Source: JAQUPP01 sp041649955
Lineage (GTDB): Bacteria; Patescibacteriota; Patescibacteriia; UBA2591; JAQUPP01
Assembly: GCA_041649955.1 (NCBI GenBank)
Contig: JBAZMD010000001.1
Span: forward strand, 1-64,000
Direction of reading: 5' to 3'
DNA: 64,000 nucleotides
Position numbers and translations under genes: made by a program. Positions 40,643 to 48,468 of the stretch are shown here, in pieces. Below the pieces are notes generated by a model. That model saw only the letters and a program-made list of their open reading frames with translations. It was not told where the DNA came from and made no database searches. Numbering within the stretch: position 1 is the first letter of the stretch; each line of letters begins with the position of its first letter.

Positions 40643-41650
40643 TTACTTGCTTATTTTCTTGCCTATATATTCAGCAAGCTCTACATACCGACATGAATAT
40701 CCCCATTCATTGTCATACCAAGCCATTACTTTAATTAAATTATCCTTAACCATAGTTAAGGATAAATCAATAATTGCTGAATGAGAATTACCGCGAAAAT
40801 CAGAAGATACTAAAAGTTCATCAGATACATTTAAAATTCCTTTTAATTTTCCTTTAGCTGCGGCAATAAATTTATTATTAACTTCCGCTGCGGTTGTCGG
40901 TTTTTCCACTGAACAAATAAAATCAACCACTGAAACAACCGGAGTCGGAACGCGCAAAGAAATGCCGTCCAATTTTCCCGCTAAATCCGGAATAACGACT
41001 GCCACTGATTTGGTGGCGCCGGTCGTGGTGGGAATCATATTTTCCGCAGCCGCGCGAGTTCGGCGTAAATCTTTGTGAGGCAAATCAAGCAAGCGCTGAT
41101 CATTGGTATAAGAATGAATTGTGGTCATGAATCCGCGTTTGATTTTAAAATTATCGTTTAAAATTTTCGCCATCGGGGCCAGACAATTGGTTGTGCACGA
41201 ACCATTGGAAATAATAAAATCTTTTTTTGAATCAAATTTTTCTTCATTAACTCCCAAAACATAAGTCGGGATATCTGAATTTTTAGGCGGCGCGGAAATA
41301 ATCACTCTTTTCGCTCCGGCCTCAAGATGTTTTTTTGCTCCCTGATAATCGGTAAAAAATCCCGTACATTCCAAAACCACATCCACGCCCAATTTTTTCC
41401 AAGGCAATAAAGCCGGATCTTTTTCCGCAAAAACCGGAATTTTCTTTCCGTCAACAATTAAATTTTTTCCGTCTTCGCTCACTTTTTTATCAAATTTTCC
41501 ATAAAGAGAATCGTATTGCAAAAGATGCGCCAAAGTTTTTGTGTCAGTCAAATCATTGATTGCCACAATTTCTATATTTTTAGACTTAGAAGCGATGCGA
41601 AAACTCGGTCGGCCGATCCGGCCGAATCCATTAATTGCTATTTTAATCAT
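40643..41650 (-). CDS. gap: Glyceraldehyde-3-phosphate dehydrogenase (type I)
   Basis: Glycolytic NAD(P)-dependent enzyme of 335 residues. INGFGRIGRPSFRIA is the nucleotide loop, SNGSCTTNCLAPMAK holds the active-site Cys, TIHSYTNDQRLLD and RTRAAAENMIPTTTGATKS are the usual phosphate-site blocks, and WYDNEWGYSCRYVEL ends the protein. Asn-Asp in VAINDLTD suggests NAD preference. No other glycolytic gene adjoins it. Confidence 0.97.
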   Translation of the reverse strand: MIKIAINGFGRIGRPSFRIASKSKNIEIVAINDLTDTKTLAHLLQYDSLYGKFDKKVSEDGKNLIVDGKKIPVFAEKDPALLPWKKLGVDVVLECTGFFTDYQGAKKHLEAGAKRVIISAPPKNSDIPTYVLGVNEEKFDSKKDFIISNGSCTTNCLAPMAKILNDNFKIKRGFMTTIHSYTNDQRLLDLPHKDLRRTRAAAENMIPTTTGATKSVAVVIPDLAGKLDGISLRVPTPVVSVVDFICSVEKPTTAAEVNNKFIAAAKGKLKGILNVSDELLVSSDFRGNSHSAIIDLSLTMVKDNLIKVMAWYDNEWGYSCRYVELAEYIGKKISK

Positions 41651-41671
41651 ATTTTTTAAATTATAAATTAT

Positions 41672-42871
41672 TTAATTATTTTTTCTTATTTTAAATCTTC
41701 TTCTAAGTAAAGGATCAATAAAGACATCTGTTTTAGGAAATTTTTTCTCGGCTATTTTTTTTAATTCTTCCTGAGCAATAATTCTTGCTTTTTCAAACTC
41801 AATTTCTCCTTGAAGCCGGCGAGCTAAAACAAGATTATCAACATCTTCAATATCCAATTTTTTTTCTTTTGCCAATTCTTCAATCTTACTTTCAAATGAA
41901 GGAAAGGTGGCTGTTTCTTTATCCCAATTTGCCGATTTGACCAATTTACCGATTTCCTCATCATTGATTCCGAGCGCTTTTAATCTTTCAACTTCTGTAA
42001 TACCACTGATTAAAACATCAATATCTTTAAAACCATACCTCTCCTCTAAGTGCTCAATTAATCTAGAGGATGGCCATTTTTTAAAGCCAGCCATTTCATC
42101 TGATTTATAGGCTTGTATTTCTTCAAGAGCAAAACGAGGTTTTTCTCTTCTATATTTGACCAAACTATGAAGAATAAGTAACAGATTGGGTAAAACAGTA
42201 TATAAAGAGATTGCTTCAAAGGGAGTTATAGGGCTTAGTTGAGAAGCATGATGTGATTCATAGCCCGAATTAGACCATTGCAGATTATGGGTTAACTCAT
42301 GATCTAAAGTGCTAACAGCTTTAACATTCGGATAATCATATTCACCATTCATAAAACTTCCATAAGTTGCTATGCTCTCCCACATTTCTCTTTTAGGTGG
42401 CGCCGAATTTTTAACAAAAACAATTGGATGTCCTAGTCTCTTTTTTATCCATCCTATCGTAGGGGATGAAGAATGAGCTTTTCCATTTTTTCCTTCATCC
42501 TCTTTGCCAAATTTAAGTGATACTCCATATTTACCATTTTCAATGCCTTGACTGAGATTGTAAATAATACCTGTTTCTTTTAACTCATCAAAAGCTTTGG
42601 TTTCTTTGGTAATTCTCTCTACTACCTTGGGCCATCCTTGTTCAACCTCTTTATCGCTAAGCGTCTCATCTAATGCGAGATCTTTGTCTTCCTTCTCCTC
42701 TGGACATAACATAAATGTTAAATCAAGAGAATCTAATATTTTCTTTTTTCTTAGTTTTTCTCTTTCTTTAATCAAAGCATTAAAATTTATATCTAATTTA
42801 CTTTCAGTCTCGCCTTTTTTCATCGCCCCTCTTTGCTCGGGAGTTAAAAATTCTCCTCTTTCCATATTCAT
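41672..42871 (-). CDS. HExxH-containing protein, putative metallopeptidase
   Basis: 399 residues with no signal peptide or membrane segment. The motif DHELTHNLQW near residue 190 gives HELTH, the zinc-binding HExxH pattern, next to KAVSTL, as in minigluzincin-like proteins. Flanks are rich in Lys and Glu, and the C-terminal third is helical and charged (LEDVDNLVLARRLQGEIEFEKARIIA-like region). Family not recognised. It is 21 bases upstream of gap and 10 downstream of the DJ-1 gene. Confidence 0.6.
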   Translation of the reverse strand: MNMERGEFLTPEQRGAMKKGETESKLDINFNALIKEREKLRKKKILDSLDLTFMLCPEEKEDKDLALDETLSDKEVEQGWPKVVERITKETKAFDELKETGIIYNLSQGIENGKYGVSLKFGKEDEGKNGKAHSSSPTIGWIKKRLGHPIVFVKNSAPPKREMWESIATYGSFMNGEYDYPNVKAVSTLDHELTHNLQWSNSGYESHHASQLSPITPFEAISLYTVLPNLLLILHSLVKYRREKPRFALEEIQAYKSDEMAGFKKWPSSRLIEHLEERYGFKDIDVLISGITEVERLKALGINDEEIGKLVKSANWDKETATFPSFESKIEELAKEKKLDIEDVDNLVLARRLQGEIEFEKARIIAQEELKKIAEKKFPKTDVFIDPLLRRRFKIRKNN

Positions 42872-42881
42872 AAAAATTTAA

Positions 42882-43508
42882 TTATTGATTTAATAATTCC
42901 ACAATTTTTTGTCCGAATTCGGAAGAAGCGGCCGGGCCATTAGCCGTAATAATTTTTCCGTCAGCAACCACTGTTTGATTTATATATTCGGCGCCATCGG
43001 CTCTCAATACGTCAATTGACGTTTTATCAAATTCATCAGTCCAAACCGTCGCTTTTTTACCGGATAATACTCCGGCTTTGGCTAAAATTTCCGGAGCAAT
43101 GCAAATAGCGCCTAAAATTTTTCCTTCGCTTATCGCTTGCTGAACCAATTGATGAACATTTTTATTTTCCGCATATTCAAGCGCTCCCGGTCCGCCGATA
43201 AAAACAAGGGCATCAAAATTTTTAATTTCAACGTCCTCTATTTTTTTATCAACTTTAATTGTATCTCCTGATTTTGAAATAGCTTGATCGCCTTTTAAAT
43301 CGGCGGTTGCAACAACGATTCCGGCTTTTTCCAAAACAGCCCTGGTTTCGCTGTATTCAAAATCCTGAAAACCTTCGTCTGCAATAACAATAACCGCTTT
43401 TTTGTCAGTGGAATTTTCCATATTTTTTTTCTTTTCTATTTTAGTACAGCCTGATAAAAAAAACAGAGTTAAAAAAATAGCAAAACAAAGGAAAATTTTT
43501 GACCTCAT
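42882..43508 (-). CDS. DJ-1/PfpI-family lipoprotein
   Basis: Signal peptide with lipobox LSGC (MRSKIFLCFAIFLTLFFLSG-Cys20), so it is probably tethered outside the cytoplasmic membrane. The mature part is a DJ-1/PfpI domain: VIVIADEGFQDFEYSETRAV, DALVFIGGPGALEY, and the nucleophile elbow ILGAICIAPEILAKAG with the reactive Cys. 208 residues. An exported DJ-1 domain is uncommon. Possible deglycase or protease-like role is family inference only. Confidence 0.88.
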   Translation of the reverse strand: MRSKIFLCFAIFLTLFFLSGCTKIEKKKNMENSTDKKAVIVIADEGFQDFEYSETRAVLEKAGIVVATADLKGDQAISKSGDTIKVDKKIEDVEIKNFDALVFIGGPGALEYAENKNVHQLVQQAISEGKILGAICIAPEILAKAGVLSGKKATVWTDEFDKTSIDVLRADGAEYINQTVVADGKIITANGPAASSEFGQKIVELLNQ

Positions 43509-43510
43509 AA

Positions 43511-44335
43511 TTAAAATTTAATTTTGTCCACTCCTACTTCTATTTTTTCGTCTTTAATTCTCACTACCACGGTTTGTTTTAAAACATGGCGTTCAACCAC
43601 TTCTCCCACACCTTCCGCTGTTTTTACTTTAACGCCGATGGCCGGTAATTTTTGAGCCAGCTCTTTATACATTTCTTCTTCAAAAACCAAACAGCATTTC
43701 AATCGTCCGCACATGCCGGTCAATCGATCTGAACCGCGCTGAGTCAATTGCTGCTCTAAAATTAAATTAGTGCTTACGTTCCCCAATTTTTTCAAAAAAC
43801 TCATGCAACAAAGCCCTCTTCCGCATGATCCGATATCGCCGATTAATCCCGTTTCTTGCCTGGCGCCGACTTGGTGCATTTTAATTGATTTGTGAAATTC
43901 CTGAACCAATTCTTTCACGAGTTCGCGGAAATCAATTCTTGACGGCGAAGTGAAAGCAAAAGTCATTTTTCCTCCGTCAAAGGCGAATAAAACATCAATG
44001 ATTTTTATCGGCAAATTCGTTTTTTTAATTATTTTCTCACATCTCTTTATCGTTTTATCTTTTTCATTATTCCTTTCTTCGTATTTTGACAAATCTTCCG
44101 AACTGGCTTTTCTTAATATGAAATTTTCGCTTGTTTCATTGCGAGCAGCCTCTTCTTCGGTTTCTTTAATTTCATCTATTTTTGTTATTTCTCCCAAATC
44201 TCCGCCAATGGAAGTTTTCACAATCACTTTATCGCCAACATTAAATTCCCCCTTCTTTATTTGAAAATCTCCTCTTTTCTGAATAAATTTATAAGGATTT
44301 ATCCATGGCGCTACTTGAACAGAAATTACGAACAT
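43511..44335 (-). CDS. ricT: RicT/YaaT-family (PSP1) protein
   Basis: 274 residues with the PSP1 C-terminal domain and its Cys-rich signature GSCGRGLCC and MCGRLKCC near residues 175-225, which in Bacillus RicT helps bind iron-sulfur clusters and, with RicA/RicF, controls RNase Y. No ricA or ricF is seen here. It lies between the tsf-rpsB pair and the DJ-1 lipoprotein, with five bases to tsf. Confidence 0.9.
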   Translation of the reverse strand: MFVISVQVAPWINPYKFIQKRGDFQIKKGEFNVGDKVIVKTSIGGDLGEITKIDEIKETEEEAARNETSENFILRKASSEDLSKYEERNNEKDKTIKRCEKIIKKTNLPIKIIDVLFAFDGGKMTFAFTSPSRIDFRELVKELVQEFHKSIKMHQVGARQETGLIGDIGSCGRGLCCMSFLKKLGNVSTNLILEQQLTQRGSDRLTGMCGRLKCCLVFEEEMYKELAQKLPAIGVKVKTAEGVGEVVERHVLKQTVVVRIKDEKIEVGVDKIKF

Positions 44336-44340
44336 AATTT

Positions 44341-44925
44341 TTATAAAGCAAATCTAATAAATCTTTTAACTTTGATATTTTCTCCGAATTTGGCGATTTT
44401 TTCTTTAACCAAATCTTCAATGACAAATTTATCATCTTTAATGAACGGTTGTTTCAAAAGACAAAATTCACTGTAAAATTTTTGCATCTTGCCGTTTAAT
44501 ATTTTTTCAATGACTTCAGCCGGTTTGCCTTTGGGCAGATCAGCGCTGTAAATTTCTTTTTCTTTTTCTAAAATTTCTTGAGGCACTTCTTCCGGAGAAA
44601 CCCATTTTGGATTGAGAGCCGCCACTTGCATGGCTAAATTATGAGCCAATTCACCGAACTCTTCATTGCGCGAAACAAAATCAGTTTCACAAACCAGTTC
44701 CAAAAGCACGGCAATTTTTTTATTGGAATGAACATATGCTTCCACAATGCCTTGATTTGTATCTCTGCTTTGCTTGGTCGCCACTAATTTTTCTCCGCTT
44801 TTTCTCAAAGCTTCAATGGCTTTTTCTATATTACCGTCAGATTGCTTTAATGCTTTCTGACATTCAACTATTCCCAATCCTGTTTTTTCTCTTAATTGTT
44901 TTACAATATCTAAATCTAAACTCAT
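44341..44925 (-). CDS. tsf: Elongation factor Ts
   Basis: Nucleotide exchange factor for EF-Tu. The N-terminal UBA-like domain (VKQLREKTGLGIVECQKALK) and core motif LVCETDFVSRNEEFGELAHNLAMQVAAL are clear, followed by one C-terminal subdomain with PLIK-type KQPFIKDDKFVIEDLV. At 194 residues it is the short form. Downstream of rpsB with a palindromic element (44965-45039) between them. Confidence 0.96.
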   Translation of the reverse strand: MSLDLDIVKQLREKTGLGIVECQKALKQSDGNIEKAIEALRKSGEKLVATKQSRDTNQGIVEAYVHSNKKIAVLLELVCETDFVSRNEEFGELAHNLAMQVAALNPKWVSPEEVPQEILEKEKEIYSADLPKGKPAEVIEKILNGKMQKFYSEFCLLKQPFIKDDKFVIEDLVKEKIAKFGENIKVKRFIRFAL

Positions 44926-44964
44926 ATATTTATTAATTCAATTAATTTCTTAATTATATTTATA

Positions 44965-45039
44965 GCAAATTTCGCCTGAACGAAGTCGCGGAAAAGCTAA
45001 GGCTTTGGAGCGTTGAGTGAAGGCGAAATTCGCGACTTT
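44965..45039. repeat. Compact palindromic element, GCGAATTTCG family copy 2
   Basis: Outer arms GCAAATTTCGCC (44965-44976) and GGCGAAATTCGC (45022-45033); also AAGTCGCG (44983-44990) pairs with CGCGACTT (45031-45038), and AAAGC-TAAG-GCTTT forms the centre. About 70 bases shared with the two ends of 37146-37320. Sits directly after the rpsB stop codon. Confidence 0.85.
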
Positions 45040-45771
45040 TTATTTAATTTCTTTCTTTTCTTTAACTTCAACTTTATTTTTTTCTTTTTGGGCCTTGCCT
45101 TCTTTAACCGCCTCGGCCATGAATCTGGTTATTAATTCTATCACCTTAACCGCATTATCATTGGCAGGAATAGCCCAATCAACTTTTTCCGGATTGGCAT
45201 TAGTGTTAACCAGGGCAACAACCGGAATATTGCATCTCTTTGCTTCTTTTAAAGCTGTTTTTTCTTCTTGCGTATCAACGATAAAAAGAACATCCGGTTT
45301 CTTTGTTAATGATTTTATTCCGCCAACCATTTTCTCCAAAGAAATTAAAGTCTTTTCCATATTAAGCCGTTCTTTCTTGGTATATTTTTCCCAACCATTC
45401 GCTGCTTTTTCTTTTTCCATTTTTTTGAATTTTTCAATCAAATTAACAATGGTTTCAAAATTAGTCAAAGTACCCGGTAACCAGCGTTCATAAACAAACG
45501 GCACCGCAACTTCTTCGGCGTATTTTTTTATAATTTTTTTGGCCGCCGGTTTGGTGCCTAAAAATAAAATAACTCCGCCCTGAGCGACTTTGTCAGCGAT
45601 AAAATTCATCGCTTCCTCCATTTTTACGAGAGTTTTTTCCAGATCAATTAAATGAGAAGTGTTTCTGACTCCGTAAATATACGGAAGCATTTTAGGGGCC
45701 AATCTGCTTTTTTTGTGTCCTAAATGAACTCCGGCCTCAACTAATTCATCTAAGCTTGGAAGTTTAATCAT
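45040..45771 (-). CDS. rpsB: 30S ribosomal protein S2
   Basis: 243 residues. LVEAGVHLGHKKSRLAPKMLPYIYG, the central VIDTQEEKTALKEA-type motif (here DVLFIVDTQEEKTALKEA) and IPVVALVNTNANPEKVDWAIPANDNA are all typical. The C-terminus has a Lys/Glu-rich tail. First gene of the rpsB-tsf pair. Confidence 0.97.
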   Translation of the reverse strand: MIKLPSLDELVEAGVHLGHKKSRLAPKMLPYIYGVRNTSHLIDLEKTLVKMEEAMNFIADKVAQGGVILFLGTKPAAKKIIKKYAEEVAVPFVYERWLPGTLTNFETIVNLIEKFKKMEKEKAANGWEKYTKKERLNMEKTLISLEKMVGGIKSLTKKPDVLFIVDTQEEKTALKEAKRCNIPVVALVNTNANPEKVDWAIPANDNAVKVIELITRFMAEAVKEGKAQKEKNKVEVKEKKEIK

Positions 45772-45858
45772 AGTGTTTTACGTATAAAATAGTTAATATT
45801 AAATTATGTATAATAATAACATAGCCCCTAAAAATAATCAAGCCTATTTTAACCACAG

Positions 45859-46014
45859 TCCCTCACCCTTCAGTGATAATCCTCGCCCCCGCATTTTCCG
45901 ACCATTTTTTTAAAAATAAAAATAAACCTTCTTAAATCAAGAATAAATTAAATAAATCAGTAAAAACGGGCTCGTATTTGGAAAATGACATCACTGAAGG
46001 GTGAGGGATTGACA
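45859..46014. repeat. Palindromic element C abutting the rpmE promoter
   Basis: Perfect 19-bp arms: TCCCTCACCCTTCAGTGAT (45859-45877) and its complement (45990-46008). Inside, CATTTTCC (45892-45899) pairs with GGAAAATG (45980-45987). TTGACA follows immediately. The arms share CCCTCACC with element B. With the A/T-rich remainder it fills the 299-bp gap between rpsB and rpmE; no ORF is seen. Confidence 0.9.
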
Positions 46015-46036
46015 AACATATTATCTATGATATCAT
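46009..46036 (+). promoter_or_regulatory. Promoter of rpmE, -35 at the edge of element C
   Basis: TTGACA (46009-46014), 16 bp, TATCAT (46031-46036), with TG at 46028-46029 as an extended -10. Confidence 0.75.
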
Positions 46037-46070
46037 ATTATAATAACTTTAATAAATTAATTATATCAAT

Positions 46071-46340
46071 ATGCCAAAGAAAAATATTCACCCTAAATAT
46101 CATCCTCAAGCAAAAATGACTTGCGCTTGCGGTTCGGAATTTAACGTTGGTTCAACTGTTCCGGAAATACACGTGGAAATATGTTCTGCTTGCCATCCTT
46201 TTTATACCGGCAAACAGAAATATATTGATACGGCCGGAAGATTGGAAAGATTCAATAAAATGGTTACCAAATCAAAAGCGATTAAGGAAACCAAAAAAAC
46301 CAAAGTTAAAAAAGAATCCGCCAAAGAAAAAAAAGGATAA
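46071..46340 (+). CDS. rpmE: 50S ribosomal protein L31
   Basis: 89 residues with IHPKYHPQAKMTCACGSEFNVGST and ICSACHPFYTGKQKYIDTAGRLERF. The Cys residues of TCACG and CSAC make this the zinc-binding form. A Lys-rich tail extends the C-terminus. It heads the rpmE-prfA-prmC series that is common in bacteria. Confidence 0.97.
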   Translation: MPKKNIHPKYHPQAKMTCACGSEFNVGSTVPEIHVEICSACHPFYTGKQKYIDTAGRLERFNKMVTKSKAIKETKKTKVKKESAKEKKG

Positions 46341-46411
46341 AAAATAATTTCATATCGATTGAATTGTTGCCAAAATACTATTTGGATAATTTTTTGTTGT
46401 AAAATTAAAAT

Positions 46412-47461
46412 ATGGAAAATAATCTCAGCCAATTGAAAGATCAATTAAAATCATTGGAAGAACAATTACAAAGTTCTGAGATTTACGCTGATCAGGAAAA
46501 ATTGAAAGAAATTTCTCAAAAATACAATCAATTGAAAGAAACTTATCGCCTATTTGATCAACTCAGAGAAACAAACGAAAAAATTTTTGAAATTGAAAAA
46601 TTATCAAATAAAGAAACTCAGCCGGAAATGCTGAGCTTGATCAAAGAAGAAATGGAACAATTAAAAGAAAAGAAAAAAAGTCTTGAATCAGAAATCAATA
46701 AAAAAGAAAAATCTTCCAATATTCCGGAAAGTCGCGGTATAATTTTAGAAATCAGAGCCGGCACCGGCGGCGACGAAGCGGCTATTTTTGCCGGCGATTT
46801 ATTAAGAATGTATTCGCGTTTTGCGGAAAAAAAGGGCTGGAAAGTTGGTCTAATTTCATCTCACAAAACAGAATTGGACGGTTTTAAAGAAGCTATTTTG
46901 GAAATAAGAGGTTCTGATGCTTATCAAATTTTAAAAAATGAAAGCGGCGTTCACAGAGTTCAAAGGATTCCTAAAACTGAAAAAAGCGGTCGGCTTCACA
47001 CTTCCACCGCTTCAGTCGCGGTATTGCCTCAAGCCGAACCCGCGGACCTTAAAATAGATTTAAAAGATTTAAAAATTGACACTTTCTGCGCTTCCGGACA
47101 TGGAGGCCAGAATGTTCAAAAAACTTCTTCAGCCGTAAGAATCACTCACTTGCCGACCAATCTGGTTATTGCCTGCCAAGACGAACGCAGTCAGGGACAA
47201 AATAAAGAAAAAGCCATGACTATTTTAAGATCAAGATTATTGGCGTTTAATGAAGAAAAAAAACATAAAGTTTTAGGTGATCAAAGACGAGAACAAATCG
47301 GCACAGCTGAACGCTCGGAAAAAGTCAGAACTTATAATTTCCCTCAAGATAGAATTACTGATCATCGCCTTAACAAGTCATTTTTCAATATGTTGAATAT
47401 TTTGGACGGAAATCTGGACGCAATCGTTGAATCATTTGAAGAACAAGAAAATGCTGAATAA
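46412..47461 (+). CDS. prfA: Peptide chain release factor 1
   Basis: Recognises UAA/UAG stops and triggers peptide release. 349 residues. The stop-codon tripeptide position reads PKT in HRVQRIPKTEKSGRLHTSTA, and the GGQ motif occurs in CASGHGGQNVQKTSSAVRITH. The N-terminal helical domain is complete. PrmC, which methylates the GGQ Gln, is encoded next. Confidence 0.97.
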   Translation: MENNLSQLKDQLKSLEEQLQSSEIYADQEKLKEISQKYNQLKETYRLFDQLRETNEKIFEIEKLSNKETQPEMLSLIKEEMEQLKEKKKSLESEINKKEKSSNIPESRGIILEIRAGTGGDEAAIFAGDLLRMYSRFAEKKGWKVGLISSHKTELDGFKEAILEIRGSDAYQILKNESGVHRVQRIPKTEKSGRLHTSTASVAVLPQAEPADLKIDLKDLKIDTFCASGHGGQNVQKTSSAVRITHLPTNLVIACQDERSQGQNKEKAMTILRSRLLAFNEEKKHKVLGDQRREQIGTAERSEKVRTYNFPQDRITDHRLNKSFFNMLNILDGNLDAIVESFEEQENAE

Positions 47462-47462
47462 A

Positions 47463-47570
47463 ATTAACCTAATTAACCTAATTTCTAATTCCTAAACAAT
47501 AACCTAAACTCAAAATCCCAAATTGAAATACGATTTAGAAATTAGGTCAATTAGAAATTAGAAATTTTAT
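47463..47570. repeat. Inverted repeat between prfA and prmC
   Basis: AATTAACCTAATTTCTAA (near 47473-47490) faces TTTAGAAATTAGGTCAATT (near 47531-47549), with further AATTAGAAATTAG copies. An A/T-rich palindromic spacer without a gene. Confidence 0.65.
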
Positions 47571-47574
47571 AAAG

Positions 47575-48414
47575 ATGACCATCAAACAAGCATTATTGAG
47601 AGCTATTCAATCTCTCCAAAAAATAACCAATGAACCTCATTTAGATGCCGAGGTTCTTTTAAGTTTCACTGTAAAAAAGCCCAAGATATGGCTTTATTCC
47701 CATTCGGAAAAAAAATTAAAAAAAACAGAAGAAATAAAATTTAAAAAATTAATCGCTCAAAGAAAAAATGGCACGCCAATAGCTTATCTTGTCGGCCATA
47801 AAGAATTTTTTGATTTGGATTTTATGGTTGATAAAAATGTTTTAATCCCCTCGCCTGACACAGAATTAATGATTGAAGAAATTTTAAAATCTGCGGAGGT
47901 CCGACCTCCGCAATCCGAGGTTGGACCTCTTATCGCTGATGTCGGCACCGGTTGCGGCAATATTGCCATTACTCTAGCCAAACATTTACCATTGGCAAAA
48001 ATTTATGCCATTGATATTTCAAAAGATGTCTTGAAAATGGCAAAGAGAAACGCAAAAAAACATAAAGCAGATAAACAAATTATTTTCTTAAATGGCGATC
48101 TTTTAAAACCACTGCCTGAAAAAATTGATTTTATTGCCGCTAATTTGCCCTATATTCCTACACAAAAAGCTCAATTGCTTTTTCATAGTCCGCAGATTGC
48201 TTTAAACGGCGGAAAAGACGGTTTAAAATTTTATCAATCTCTGCTTGAAAATGCGGCTGATTATTTGCGGCCAAACGGCAAAATATTCTTGGAAATAAAT
48301 TTTAATCAGGCGGAAAAAATAAAAAAAATAATTAAAAAATATTTCCCTCAAGCTGAAATAGAAATAAAAAAAGACCTGGCCGGCCTAAATCGATTGGTTA
48401 TTATTTCAATTTAA
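47575..48414 (+). CDS. prmC: Release factor glutamine methyltransferase with palindrome insertion
   Basis: Methylates the Gln of GGQ in RF1 (prfA, adjacent). 279 residues. N-terminal helical domain, then a Rossmann methyltransferase domain with IADVGTGCGNIAITLA and the catalytic NPPY variant NLPYIP (AANLPYIP near 193). Between the ELMIEEIL helix and the DVGTG loop, residues 106-118 are encoded by palindromic DNA (47892-47929), an in-frame insertion that lengthens the loop without breaking the gene. Confidence 0.95.
   Translation: MTIKQALLRAIQSLQKITNEPHLDAEVLLSFTVKKPKIWLYSHSEKKLKKTEEIKFKKLIAQRKNGTPIAYLVGHKEFFDLDFMVDKNVLIPSPDTELMIEEILKSAEVRPPQSEVGPLIADVGTGCGNIAITLAKHLPLAKIYAIDISKDVLKMAKRNAKKHKADKQIIFLNGDLLKPLPEKIDFIAANLPYIPTQKAQLLFHSPQIALNGGKDGLKFYQSLLENAADYLRPNGKIFLEINFNQAEKIKKIIKKYFPQAEIEIKKDLAGLNRLVIISI
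47892..47929. repeat. In-frame double palindrome in prmC
   Basis: TGCGGAGGT-CCG-ACCTCCGCA (47892-47912), perfect 9-bp arms with a 3-base loop, followed by GAGGT-TGG-ACCTC (47917-47929), again a 3-base loop. The core matches the intergenic palindrome at 32355-32375. Confidence 0.85.
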
Positions 48415-48417
48415 CAT

Positions 48418-48462
48418 AAACAAAAAGAGGAATGAATATAGTTTCATTCCTCTTTTTGTTTA
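48418..48462. terminator. Bidirectional terminator between prmC and the DUF3048 gene
   Basis: AACAAAAAGAGGAATGAA (48419-48436) and its complement (48443-48460), 18-bp stem with A-run and T-run sides. Confidence 0.9.
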
Positions 48463-48468
48463 TCAAAA

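Noticed and set aside
44261..45493. Plus-strand ORFs opposite tsf and rpsB
   Set aside because: Antisense to clearly conserved ribosomal genes and without domain features.
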